DNA from: Thermohalobaculum sp050043005
GTDB taxonomy: Bacteria > Pseudomonadota > Alphaproteobacteria > Rhodobacterales > Rhodobacteraceae
Direction of reading: 5' to 3'
DNA: 25,797 nt
Assembly: GCA_050043005.1 (NCBI GenBank)
Contig: JBHJIZ010000111.1
Coordinates: forward strand, 1 to 25,797
Every line of letters begins with the position of its first letter. Positions within the stretch are counted from its first letter, which is position 1. The notes under the pieces were generated by a model, which was not told where the DNA came from, did not search any database, and was given only the letters and a program-made list of their open reading frames with translations. The position numbers and the translations under genes are program-made. Shown one piece after another: positions 1-5,852 of the stretch.

Positions 1-227
1 TCCAGATACTCGGTGATGGCCGTGCACTCCGCGATGACGGTGCCGTCGTCCAGTTCCAATGCCGGGACGGTACCGGTCGGGTTCTTCGCCAGGAACGCGG
101 CCGTGCGGTGTTCACCGTTCGGCACGTCGACCGGCACGAACACGATCGTGTCTGTCAGGCCCATCTCGGCCACTGCAATCCGGATCCGGGCTGGGTTTGG
201 AAACCCGGGTGCTTCGTAGACTCTCAT
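1..227 (-). CDS. Glutathione S-transferase, N-terminal part (runs off left edge)
   Basis: The first 75 residues are visible and match the thioredoxin-fold N-terminal domain of glutathione S-transferases. This includes a P-N-P-A-R-I-R-I-A-V-A-E first helix, the cis-proline loop G-T-V-P-A-L-E-L-D-D-G (Pro55) and the glutathione-contacting stretch A-E-C-T-A-I-T-E-Y-L (Glu67). Many family members have E-S where this one has E-C; the E-C-T-A-I-T-E-Y form also seems to occur in alphaproteobacterial relatives, so it is probably not a defect. The ATG at 227 is preceded by GGAG at a normal distance. Family members conjugate glutathione to electrophiles in the cytoplasm; the substrate cannot be told from this part. 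It is divergent from a TetR gene and shares an operator-bearing intergenic region with it, so it is probably the regulator's target. The helical C-terminal domain lies outside the window. Confidence 0.88.
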   Translation of the reverse strand, partial: MRVYEAPGFPNPARIRIAVAEMGLTDTIVFVPVDVPNGEHRTAAFLAKNPTGTVPALELDDGTVIAECTAITEYL

Positions 228-246
228 CGCGCATCTCCATTATATA

Positions 247-262
247 TCTATCAGTAGATAGG
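247..262. promoter_or_regulatory. Putative TetR operator 1
   Basis: The inverted repeat TCTATC-AGTA-GATAGG (6-4-6) is followed by TGA. It overlaps the predicted transcription start of the GST gene. Its right arm and following bases (GATAGGTGA) are identical to those of the second site centred exactly 50 bases away. Two like sites in the gap between a TetR gene and its divergent neighbour are the usual layout for an autoregulated TetR repressor. Confidence 0.6.
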
Positions 263-266
263 TGAT

Positions 267-295
267 TAAATAGATTTGCATCCTGATTCTGTCAA
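267..295 (-). promoter_or_regulatory. Putative sigma70-type promoter of the GST gene
   Basis: Read on the minus strand, a perfect TTGACA (295-290) is followed after 17 bases by the AT-rich TATTTA (272-267); a 19-base spacing gives TTTAAT instead. The expected transcription start is near 260, about 33 bases before the GST start codon. The promoter sits exactly between the two inverted repeats at 247-262 and 297-312. This is a motif match only. Confidence 0.45.
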
Positions 296-296
296 G

Positions 297-312
297 CCTA
301 TCTATCGATAGG
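297..312. promoter_or_regulatory. Putative TetR operator 2
   Basis: The inverted repeat CCTATC-TATC-GATAGG (6-4-6) is followed by TGA. It abuts the -35 element of the GST promoter and lies 36 bases upstream of the TetR start codon, so binding here could also repress the regulator. The core CTATCGATAG is a perfect palindrome. Confidence 0.6.
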
Positions 313-348
313 TGAGGCGGGACTCAGTGCAGCGTGTGGAGGCAAGGA

Positions 349-879
349 ATGAGCGATACGAAGACAGCCCTGATGGATGCGGCCGAGCAGCGCATGCGCG
401 CGGGCGGTTATCACGCATTCAGCTTTCGGGATCTCGCGGACGATCTCGGCATCAAGAGCGCGAGCGTGCACTATCACTTCCGTCAGAAAGAGGATCTAGG
501 CGTCGCTGTCGTTGAACGGTACAGCGAGACCTTCTTCAAATCGGTTGCGGCCTTGGTCGAAACCGGTCTCACGCCGGTCGAAGCCTATGCCCAGGCTTAC
601 CGCGACGCCTTTCAGGAATCAGAGACGGGATGCCTGTGCGGTATGCTCGGGGCCGAGACCCGAGGTCTACCGGAACGCGTCGCCCTGGCGGTTTCGGCGT
701 TCATGGACCAGAACATTGACTGGGTCGGCGGTGCGTTGCCGAATGACCTGCCGGATGAGGCCCGGCGCCAGGGGGCGGTTCAGGTGGTCGCGAGCCTGCA
801 GGGTGCCTTGATGCTCGCCGTCAGTCTCAACGACGCCTGGATGCTCGATGCGATTGTTGAAGGTTTGCGCGCGGAATAG
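349..879 (+). CDS. TetR/AcrR family transcriptional regulator
   Basis: This 176-residue protein has a typical TetR N-terminal helix-turn-helix at about residues 8-52: a first helix (T-A-L-M-D-A-A-E-Q-R-M-R-A-G-G-Y), then F-S-F-R-D-L-A-D-D-L-G-I-K as the support helix, and S-A-S-V-H-Y-H-F-R-Q-K-E-D-L as recognition helix and turn. The remainder is an all-alpha ligand-binding region without close sequence landmarks. The ATG at 349 is chosen because GGAGG lies just upstream at 338-342; an in-frame earlier start would have no such site. The product is expected to repress itself and the divergent glutathione S-transferase through the paired inverted repeats upstream, and to be released by a small electrophilic or aromatic ligand (inference). 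It is convergent with the next gene, with only 3 bases between stop codons and no terminator visible there. Confidence 0.9.
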   Translation: MSDTKTALMDAAEQRMRAGGYHAFSFRDLADDLGIKSASVHYHFRQKEDLGVAVVERYSETFFKSVAALVETGLTPVEAYAQAYRDAFQESETGCLCGMLGAETRGLPERVALAVSAFMDQNIDWVGGALPNDLPDEARRQGAVQVVASLQGALMLAVSLNDAWMLDAIVEGLRAE

Positions 880-882
880 ACG

Positions 883-1425
883 CTAATCTGTAGGGGCATC
901 TTTGGAGAACCGGTGGATGCCTTGGGCATAGTTTCGACCGTTCGCGATGTAGAATTCGGCATTGGCGATATTGGCGGCGCGATTGTCCCGTGTCGCGACG
1001 ACCTTGCCCGGAACACCGGCGACCACGGCGTTTTCTGGTACGATCATACCTTCGCGAACGATGGAATGCCCGGCAATGATCGCATTATCGCCGATGACGG
1101 CGCCGTCCATCACGGTCGCGTTGATCCCGACCAAAACGTTATCGCCAAGCGTCGCTCCGTGGATCGTGGCGTGATGGGTTATCGAGCACATTTCGCCGAT
1201 GATCGTCGGATGCTCGTACCCGACGTGGATCATCACGTGGTCCTGTACATTCGATCCGCGCCCGATCCGAACCTCGTGAAGCTCCGAGCGAATGACGGCG
1301 AAGGGCCAGACCGAGCAATCGGGTCCAATCTCTACCTGCCCATAGATAAGGGCCGTTTCGTGCACGAATGCAGCGGGGTCGATCATGACCCGGTCGCCAA
1401 AGCGGTGATCAGTCTTCACGATCAT
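883..1425 (-). CDS. Gamma-class carbonic anhydrase family protein (hexapeptide left-handed beta-helix)
   Basis: This 180-residue protein is made of hexapeptide repeats (for example I-G-P-D-C-S, I-G-R-G-S-N-V, I-G-E-M-C-S, L-G-D-N-V-L-V-G, I-G-D-N-A-I) that fold as a left-handed beta-helix trimer. The three zinc-binding histidines of gamma carbonic anhydrases are in place: His67 in the Q-D-H-V-M-I-H strand, and His84/85 and His89 in S-I-T-H-H-A-T-I-H-G. The family (Cam/CamH, YrdA, PaaY-like) includes true carbonic anhydrases and proteins of unknown activity, so CO2 hydration is likely but not proved. There is no signal peptide, so it is cytoplasmic. Its start overlaps the 3' end of the upstream ferredoxin-like gene by 17 bases, which ties it to the formate dehydrogenase locus, where CO2 is the product. 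Confidence 0.88.
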   Translation of the reverse strand: MIVKTDHRFGDRVMIDPAAFVHETALIYGQVEIGPDCSVWPFAVIRSELHEVRIGRGSNVQDHVMIHVGYEHPTIIGEMCSITHHATIHGATLGDNVLVGINATVMDGAVIGDNAIIAGHSIVREGMIVPENAVVAGVPGKVVATRDNRAANIANAEFYIANGRNYAQGIHRFSKDAPTD

Positions 1426-3382
1426 CCAGATAGTCCTGGGTGGTCCGTATCTTTGGCCGGTCGCCCATCTGGAACGGATTGTCTGAAGCCTTGAACTGTG
1501 CGTTCACCCGGCAGTCGTCACACATCTGGATCAGCCGCGCGTTGTCCGAGTTCGTGAACATCGAATGCACGCCCTCCAGTTTCGTGACGATCTTCTCGAT
1601 CGTGGACTTCACGCCAAATGGTTTCCCGCACTCGACGCAGCAGAAGGGCTCCTCGCCATGGAGCTCCCGCGTGGCCAGCGCCGAAGGACGCAGATCAAGT
1701 TGCGGGACAAGCTCGATCGCAGTCTCTGGGCAAACGGTCGCGCAAATCCCGCATTGCAGGCACGCTTCCTCGCGAAAGTTGACCTCCGGCTTGTCCGGAT
1801 TGTCGCCGAGTGCACCGGGCGGGCAGAGCGACACGCAAGCGAGGCAAAGCGTGCACTTCTGCGTATCGATCTTGATCGTTCCGTAAGGTGCGCCCGCTGG
1901 CAGGGGAAGTGGCACCTCCGGAGCGCCACCCAGGATCGCAGTCGCCGCGAGGCGCGTGACTTCCCGGCGTCCTCCCAACGGCAAGATTGTACCGTGGTCC
2001 ATCGGCGGTGCTTCGGTGCTGTAAAGCTGCTGCGAAAGTGCATCCGGGTCGTCAACATCAACCCAGCCGATCCGGTTAGGAGCGCCCGCTGCCGCGATTG
2101 CGCGCGCGATCCCTATCTGCGCATCGATAGGTTGACGTTCGGTCCGAGGTCCCGGCAGGATGTGGACATGCGCAAACCCGACCGCGAGAGCGGCAAGCAT
2201 CTCGGCATGCCCAAACGCACCGAGTGAAGCGAGTTCGAACGGAATGACGTCCGCAGGCACGCCACGTCCGAAGCGCGCTGCAAGGCTGATCATCTCAGCG
2301 CCGTGATCGTCATGCACCAGCAGGCGCGGTGCGGCACCGCCTGCCTTGCGATAGGTCTCGGCCAGAGTGCGCAGCCGGGTGAAGGTATGCTGGACTGGCG
2401 GATCGTCGGCCGAGGCAGCGCCGGAGGGGCATACGGCGGCACAGGCACCGCAGCCCGCGCAGACGTTCGGATCGATCGAAACGCTCTCGCCCGCCGGCAA
2501 AATCGCCGAGGTCGGGCAGAGATCCAGGCATCGGGTGCATCCGGTCTGTTCGGCCCGGGAGTGTGCGCAGAGGTTCGCGTCGAACCGGATGTAGAGCGGC
2601 TTCTCGAACGTTCCGACAAGATGGCTCGCTTCGAACAACACACGCTCGACGGCCAGTGGGTCCGCCGGGTCGGCGCGCAGGTAGCCGTCGCGCTTTTGGT
2701 GTGCCGGGAACATCGGCGCGTCGCCTGTCAGATCGACGATCACGTCGCAATCCGATTTCGCGCCATTGACAGGCGATGTGAAGGTGCGCGCGCCGCGCCC
2801 TGCGGGTGACCATTCGCAAAAGCCATCGACGGTCACGCTGAATTGGCCGAGTGCGCCCGCAGCGTTTGAAACGCGGCCTGCGACGACGTCTATCTGCGCG
2901 CCGGTAGGTGGATGCAAATCTCCCGCTTCCGGGATCATGCACGTGACCGCCAGGGTCGTCGATAGACGCGCAGCGGCTGGCAGGGCGACATCCGGCTTGC
3001 CTATCACCAGGCAGACACCGCCGGAGACGACATCCATCGCGGGAACCTCGGGCGCGGGCAGTCTGGCCTCGGCAATCAGCGCTGCCATTTTCGGGCTCGC
3101 GTCGCGGTCGTCCGACCATCCGGCGCGGTCGCGAATGTCGATGCAGGTCAATCGATCCGTTGCTCCGAGATCCTCGGCGAGATCGCGGAAGCTTTCGGCC
3201 TCCTGTCCGCACGCGATGATCACGTCGCCGGTTTGCAGAGCTTGCGCGGCCCGGGCGGCCTCATCACGGCAGAGATAGGTACCTACCTTCTGGCAGGTCA
3301 GTCCGCAGCCTTGTGCGATCGCTTCGGCATCGACACGCATCGACCCGGTGCAGTCGCACAGCAGCAGCGTTGGCTCGGACAT
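1409..3382 (-). CDS. Multi-cluster 4Fe-4S ferredoxin-like protein of the formate dehydrogenase locus
   Basis: This 657-residue soluble protein carries two bacterial-ferredoxin modules. The first has Cys272, 282, 285, 289 and Cys308, 311, 314, 318; the second has Cys510, 513, 516, 520 and Cys541, 544, 547, 551. Each module could bind two [4Fe-4S] clusters. A C-terminal C-C-x-x-C (581-585) and C-D-D-C (621-624) could bind zinc or another cluster. The N-terminal part has scattered cysteines (residues 9, 11, 26, 30, 38, 58) but no domain I can name. No signal peptide or membrane segment is seen. The ATG at 3382 follows a GGGAGGGA ribosome site; longer in-frame starts lack one. Proteins of this type are conserved next to DUF3305/DUF3306 and FDH genes. 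Its function is not established; cytoplasmic electron supply or FDH maturation are reasonable guesses. It is divergent from DUF3305. Confidence 0.82.
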   Translation of the reverse strand: MSEPTLLLCDCTGSMRVDAEAIAQGCGLTCQKVGTYLCRDEAARAAQALQTGDVIIACGQEAESFRDLAEDLGATDRLTCIDIRDRAGWSDDRDASPKMAALIAEARLPAPEVPAMDVVSGGVCLVIGKPDVALPAAARLSTTLAVTCMIPEAGDLHPPTGAQIDVVAGRVSNAAGALGQFSVTVDGFCEWSPAGRGARTFTSPVNGAKSDCDVIVDLTGDAPMFPAHQKRDGYLRADPADPLAVERVLFEASHLVGTFEKPLYIRFDANLCAHSRAEQTGCTRCLDLCPTSAILPAGESVSIDPNVCAGCGACAAVCPSGAASADDPPVQHTFTRLRTLAETYRKAGGAAPRLLVHDDHGAEMISLAARFGRGVPADVIPFELASLGAFGHAEMLAALAVGFAHVHILPGPRTERQPIDAQIGIARAIAAAGAPNRIGWVDVDDPDALSQQLYSTEAPPMDHGTILPLGGRREVTRLAATAILGGAPEVPLPLPAGAPYGTIKIDTQKCTLCLACVSLCPPGALGDNPDKPEVNFREEACLQCGICATVCPETAIELVPQLDLRPSALATRELHGEEPFCCVECGKPFGVKSTIEKIVTKLEGVHSMFTNSDNARLIQMCDDCRVNAQFKASDNPFQMGDRPKIRTTQDYLDDRED

Positions 3383-3465
3383 GGCTCCCTCCCGTGATGG
3401 CCGCTGTCGCCGCGACCTGCCGGGCATTCCTAAAGCAAGTCGGGCGCCAGGCAAGCGTGCTGTGC

Positions 3466-3494
3466 TTGACGGCGGGTGCCCCTGCGGCTCTAGT
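3466..3494 (+). promoter_or_regulatory. Putative promoter of the FDH operon
   Basis: TTGACG (3466-3471) and TCTAGT (3489-3494) are separated by 17 bases, matching 5 of 6 and 4 of 6 consensus positions. The predicted transcription start would fall at about 3501, immediately before the ATG at 3502, so the first mRNA would be nearly or fully leaderless. This agrees with the absence of a Shine-Dalgarno sequence there. It is a motif match only. Confidence 0.4.
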
Positions 3495-3501
3495 GCGCGC
3501 C

Positions 3502-4098
3502 ATGACGGACACAAAGGACGAAAGCGCATCAGCGAACCTTTCGAACAGGGAGGCTTCGATCCCGGTCGGTGTGGTGATCCGCAAACAACCCGGTGTCACG
3601 CGCTGGGCGAAGTGGATATGGCGCGCAGTGGCGGTTCTGCCGGGGGCAAAGCCCGCCGAGTGGTACGAGATGCGCCGCGATGGAGACGCTGTCGAGTATC
3701 ACGCCGCGACGGTGGATCTGGAGGTGCACCGAAAGGAAACCGAAGGATACCGCGTTTCCCTGTCGACCGATCCGCCGAGTGTCTATGTCGTTCTGCGTCC
3801 AACCGAGGACCCCGAGGCAGAGCATGAGGTCGAGGTTTTCCGCGTGACGGCCTCGGCGTTCGAGGCGCAGGATTACCTCGACAGTGGCGAGGAGATTGTC
3901 GAACCGGTTCCGATGCCCCCGCAGCTTCTGGCGTGGCTGACCTCGTTCGTTGAAGTGCATCATGTCGATGAGGAATTCCACAAACGCAAACGCAAGCGGT
4001 GGAAAGAAGACCTGGTCGAGGATGGCAAGGGTGACGCGCGGGTTCGGCAGGAAGCGGACGTCTATCGATCGCCTGCGTCCAAGAGGACTGTACATTGA
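3502..4098 (+). CDS. DUF3305 domain protein (FDH locus accessory)
   Basis: This 198-residue protein matches the DUF3305 family, which is found beside formate dehydrogenase genes. The hallmark run is I-P-V-G-V-V-I-R-K-Q at residues 20-29, followed by W-A-K-W-I-W-R-A-V-A-V-L-P-G and the E-W-Y block. The central part reads as beta-strands (V-D-L-E-V-H-R-K-E-T-E-G-Y through S-V-Y-V-V-L-R). It then has a P-x-P-M-P-P segment, a helix and the very basic K-R-K-R-K-R-W patch at 161-167. No signal peptide or membrane segment is seen. The biochemical role is unknown; conservation with the FDH genes suggests assembly or maturation. ATG 3502 has no clear Shine-Dalgarno but fits the predicted leaderless promoter. 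It overlaps the next gene by 4 bases. Confidence 0.82.
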   Translation: MTDTKDESASANLSNREASIPVGVVIRKQPGVTRWAKWIWRAVAVLPGAKPAEWYEMRRDGDAVEYHAATVDLEVHRKETEGYRVSLSTDPPSVYVVLRPTEDPEAEHEVEVFRVTASAFEAQDYLDSGEEIVEPVPMPPQLLAWLTSFVEVHHVDEEFHKRKRKRWKEDLVEDGKGDARVRQEADVYRSPASKRTVH

Positions 4099-4742
4099 GC
4101 CGCGAGACGGACGGCTTCCTGGGCCGGTGGTCCGCACGCAAGCAGGCGGCGCGGCAACCGGAACCGGAGGAGGAGGGCCAAAGCGATGTGGCCGCCCCGG
4201 AGGTCCCAGAGGAAGACAAGCGCACCGAGGCGGAAATCCTGGACGAGTTGGGCCTGCGCGATCCGGATGAGATGGAGCCGGGTGACGATTTCTCGGGGTT
4301 CATGGCGTCAGGCGTGCCGGAGCGGCTGCGGAACCGGGCGCTGCGCAAGCTGTGGCTGACAAATCCGGTGCTGGCCAATCTGGATGAGTTGGTGGATTAC
4401 GGCGAAGATTTCACCGACGCGGCGACGGTCGTCGAGAACCTGGCGACGGCTTACCGGGTCGGCAAAGGGTTCCTGCGCGACCCTGATCCTGATGATGTTC
4501 AGCCTGAAAATCCGACTGAGACCGATGCAACGGAGGATGGATCAACCGCGCCTGACCAGGCTGTGGAGGTTCCGTCAGGTGAAATCGCTACCGCAAACGA
4601 TACCGACGAACAGGTTGATCTACCATCAGACGCCACTCTGAATGCGTCGGCGCATGCTCAACCGCACTCTGATCCATCGACCCCGATCGCGCACGAAAGC
4701 CCAGTGATTCCGGTGCGGCGGATGGCATTTCGGGTCGACTGA
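4095..4742 (+). CDS. DUF3306 domain protein (FDH locus accessory)
   Basis: This 215-residue protein begins with the DUF3306 signature F-L-G-R-W-S-A-R-K (about residues 8-16). It continues with an acidic linker and the conserved core D-F-S-G-F-M-A-S-G-V-P-E-R-L-R-N-R-A-L-R-K-L-W and N-P-V-L-A-N-L-D-E-L-V-D-Y-G-E-D-F-T-D-A. The last 70 residues are low-complexity, acidic and rich in T, P and D, and are probably disordered. The start is a TTG that overlaps the DUF3305 stop as TTGA, a translationally coupled arrangement; the next in-frame ATG lies inside the conserved region, which supports TTG. The role is unknown, and it always seems to accompany DUF3305 and periplasmic FDH. Confidence 0.82.
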   Translation: MSRETDGFLGRWSARKQAARQPEPEEEGQSDVAAPEVPEEDKRTEAEILDELGLRDPDEMEPGDDFSGFMASGVPERLRNRALRKLWLTNPVLANLDELVDYGEDFTDAATVVENLATAYRVGKGFLRDPDPDDVQPENPTETDATEDGSTAPDQAVEVPSGEIATANDTDEQVDLPSDATLNASAHAQPHSDPSTPIAHESPVIPVRRMAFRVD

Positions 4743-4839
4743 CGCTTGTTGCCAACGTTGCTTCCGCACAGTCCGAAACGTCACGTCCGCACGGCAAAAG
4801 CGAAGTCGCACGCATTTTCAAGGCCGGTGCGACAAGCTT

Positions 4840-4855
4840 GACCAAGAAATTGGTC
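4840..4855 (+). other. Small hairpin with GAAA tetraloop in the leader of the TorD-like gene
   Basis: GACCAA and TTGGTC form a perfect 6-pair stem closed by GAAA, a GNRA tetraloop. It lies about 52 bases before the ATG of the chaperone gene. No T-run follows, so it is not a standard terminator. It may stabilise or process the mRNA. The rest of the 165-base gap between DUF3306 and the chaperone gene shows nothing recognisable. Confidence 0.25.
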
Positions 4856-4907
4856 GTCTCTACGGTTGATTGAACACGACCGGAAAACCGGCGTTGCGGG
4901 AGGGTCC

Positions 4908-5519
4908 ATGACTTTGGCAGAAAAGACTGCCGAATTCGAGATTGCTGCGGAGGAACTCCTCCGCGCCGATCTCTACGATATGCTCGGTGCGCTTCTCGCC
5001 CGACCGCCTACGCCCGAACTTCTTGCGATGGTCAAAGGCCTCTCCGGCGATGCGTCGTCTTTGGGGCAAGGGATCAGCGCGATGGCGCGCCTGGCCAGCC
5101 AGCTCAAGCCCGTGGCAATCGAGGCCGAGTTCAACACGCTTTTCATCGGGCTGACGCGGGGCGAGTTGTTGCCCTATGCGTCCTATTACATGACCGGTTT
5201 CCTGCACGAGAAACCCCTTGCGGTGTTGCGCACCGAGATGGCGCGGCTGCAGATCGAGCGCGCACCCAATGTCTTCGAACCCGAGGATAACGTCGCCAGC
5301 CTGTGCGAGATGATGGCCGGTCTGATCCGCGGGCGTTTTGGGCGCATCGCGGATCTGAGCACGCAGAGGGACTTCTTCTCTGCCCATGTCGCACCCTGGG
5401 CAGGGCATTTTTTCAGCGATCTGGAAGCGGCGAAGGCGAGCGTCTTCTTCGCGCCGGTCGGAACAATCGGCAAAGCGTTCATGGAGATCGAGCGCGAAGC
5501 CTTTCGGATGGGCGTCTGA
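4908..5519 (+). CDS. TorD/DmsD-family molecular chaperone for formate dehydrogenase
   Basis: This 203-residue all-helical protein matches the TorD/NarJ/DmsD chaperone family. Seen motifs are F-N-T-L-F-I-G near residue 75, E-L-L-P-Y-A-S-Y-Y-M-T-G-F-L at 86-99, the P-L-A-V-L-R helix, and F-E-P-E-D-N-V-A-S-L-C-E-M-M at 123-136. The last corresponds to the E-P-x-D-H signature region with N in place of the usual H. Family members bind the Tat signal peptide and the apo form of molybdoenzymes, holding export until the cofactor is inserted. The client here is presumably FdhA, encoded 333 bases downstream. The ATG at 4908 has GGGAGGG upstream; an earlier in-frame TTG at 4866 has no such site and is rejected. 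Confidence 0.85.
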   Translation: MTLAEKTAEFEIAAEELLRADLYDMLGALLARPPTPELLAMVKGLSGDASSLGQGISAMARLASQLKPVAIEAEFNTLFIGLTRGELLPYASYYMTGFLHEKPLAVLRTEMARLQIERAPNVFEPEDNVASLCEMMAGLIRGRFGRIADLSTQRDFFSAHVAPWAGHFFSDLEAAKASVFFAPVGTIGKAFMEIEREAFRMGV

Positions 5520-5534
5520 GGCGTCTGAAATCGT

Positions 5535-5555
5535 AGGGTGCGCATTGCGCACCCT
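5535..5555. repeat. 21-base perfect palindrome
   Basis: AGGGTGCGCA and TGCGCACCCT are exact reverse complements around one central T. The element lies 15 bases after the chaperone stop and 24 bases before the ATG of the Tat peptide gene. This intergenic palindrome type is widespread in proteobacterial genomes. No T-run follows on the plus strand. It could be a dispersed repeat or an mRNA-stabilising hairpin that sets the ratio between chaperone and structural subunits. Confidence 0.6.
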
Positions 5556-5579
5556 GCCAAAACTTGGAAGGAAACGACC

Positions 5580-5762
5580 ATGAGTGAACAGGAGCGGGCA
5601 AACCGCCGGGATTTCCTGAAGCTCGCAGCGGCGGGTGCGCCAGTGGCCGCGGTTGCCGCGGTGACAGTCACCACCGAAGCCGAGGCGGCTGCCGACCAGA
5701 GCCGCGAAGGCCTGCGCGACACCGAGATGACCCGGAATTTCTACGAGACGGCCCGTTTCTGA
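5580..5762 (+). CDS. Small twin-arginine signal protein of the formate dehydrogenase region
   Basis: This 60-residue protein begins with a Tat signal: N-R-R-D-F-L-K at residues 8-14, then a hydrophobic Ala/Val core to about residue 35. The short mature tail (E-A-E-A-A-A-D-Q to N-F-Y-E-T-A-R-F) is polar. It matches the small formate-dehydrogenase-region Tat-target family (FdhX-like) found just upstream of FdhA in similar loci of Shewanella and epsilonproteobacteria. The ATG at 5580 is preceded by GGAAGGAA. Its role is not firmly known; it may be a small FDH subunit or assembly factor exported with the complex. It lies between the chaperone and catalytic subunit genes in the same orientation. 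Confidence 0.85.
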   Translation: MSEQERANRRDFLKLAAAGAPVAAVAAVTVTTEAEAAADQSREGLRDTEMTRNFYETARF

Positions 5763-5852
5763 CGCTGTGACCACATACGGGTGACGGTTGCGATAGGCCC
5801 TGATCCCCAAAGGTACCACGCCAGGACGAAGGTCCAAGCAAGGGAGTTTAAG

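Noticed and set aside
880..882. Bidirectional terminator between the TetR and carbonic anhydrase genes
   Set aside because: The stop codons are 3 bases apart and no stem-loop with a T-run is visible there.
1565..2227. Plus-strand open frame of 220 residues opposite the ferredoxin-like gene
   Set aside because: The composition is Arg-rich shadow sequence. The minus strand has conserved cysteine motifs over the same bases.
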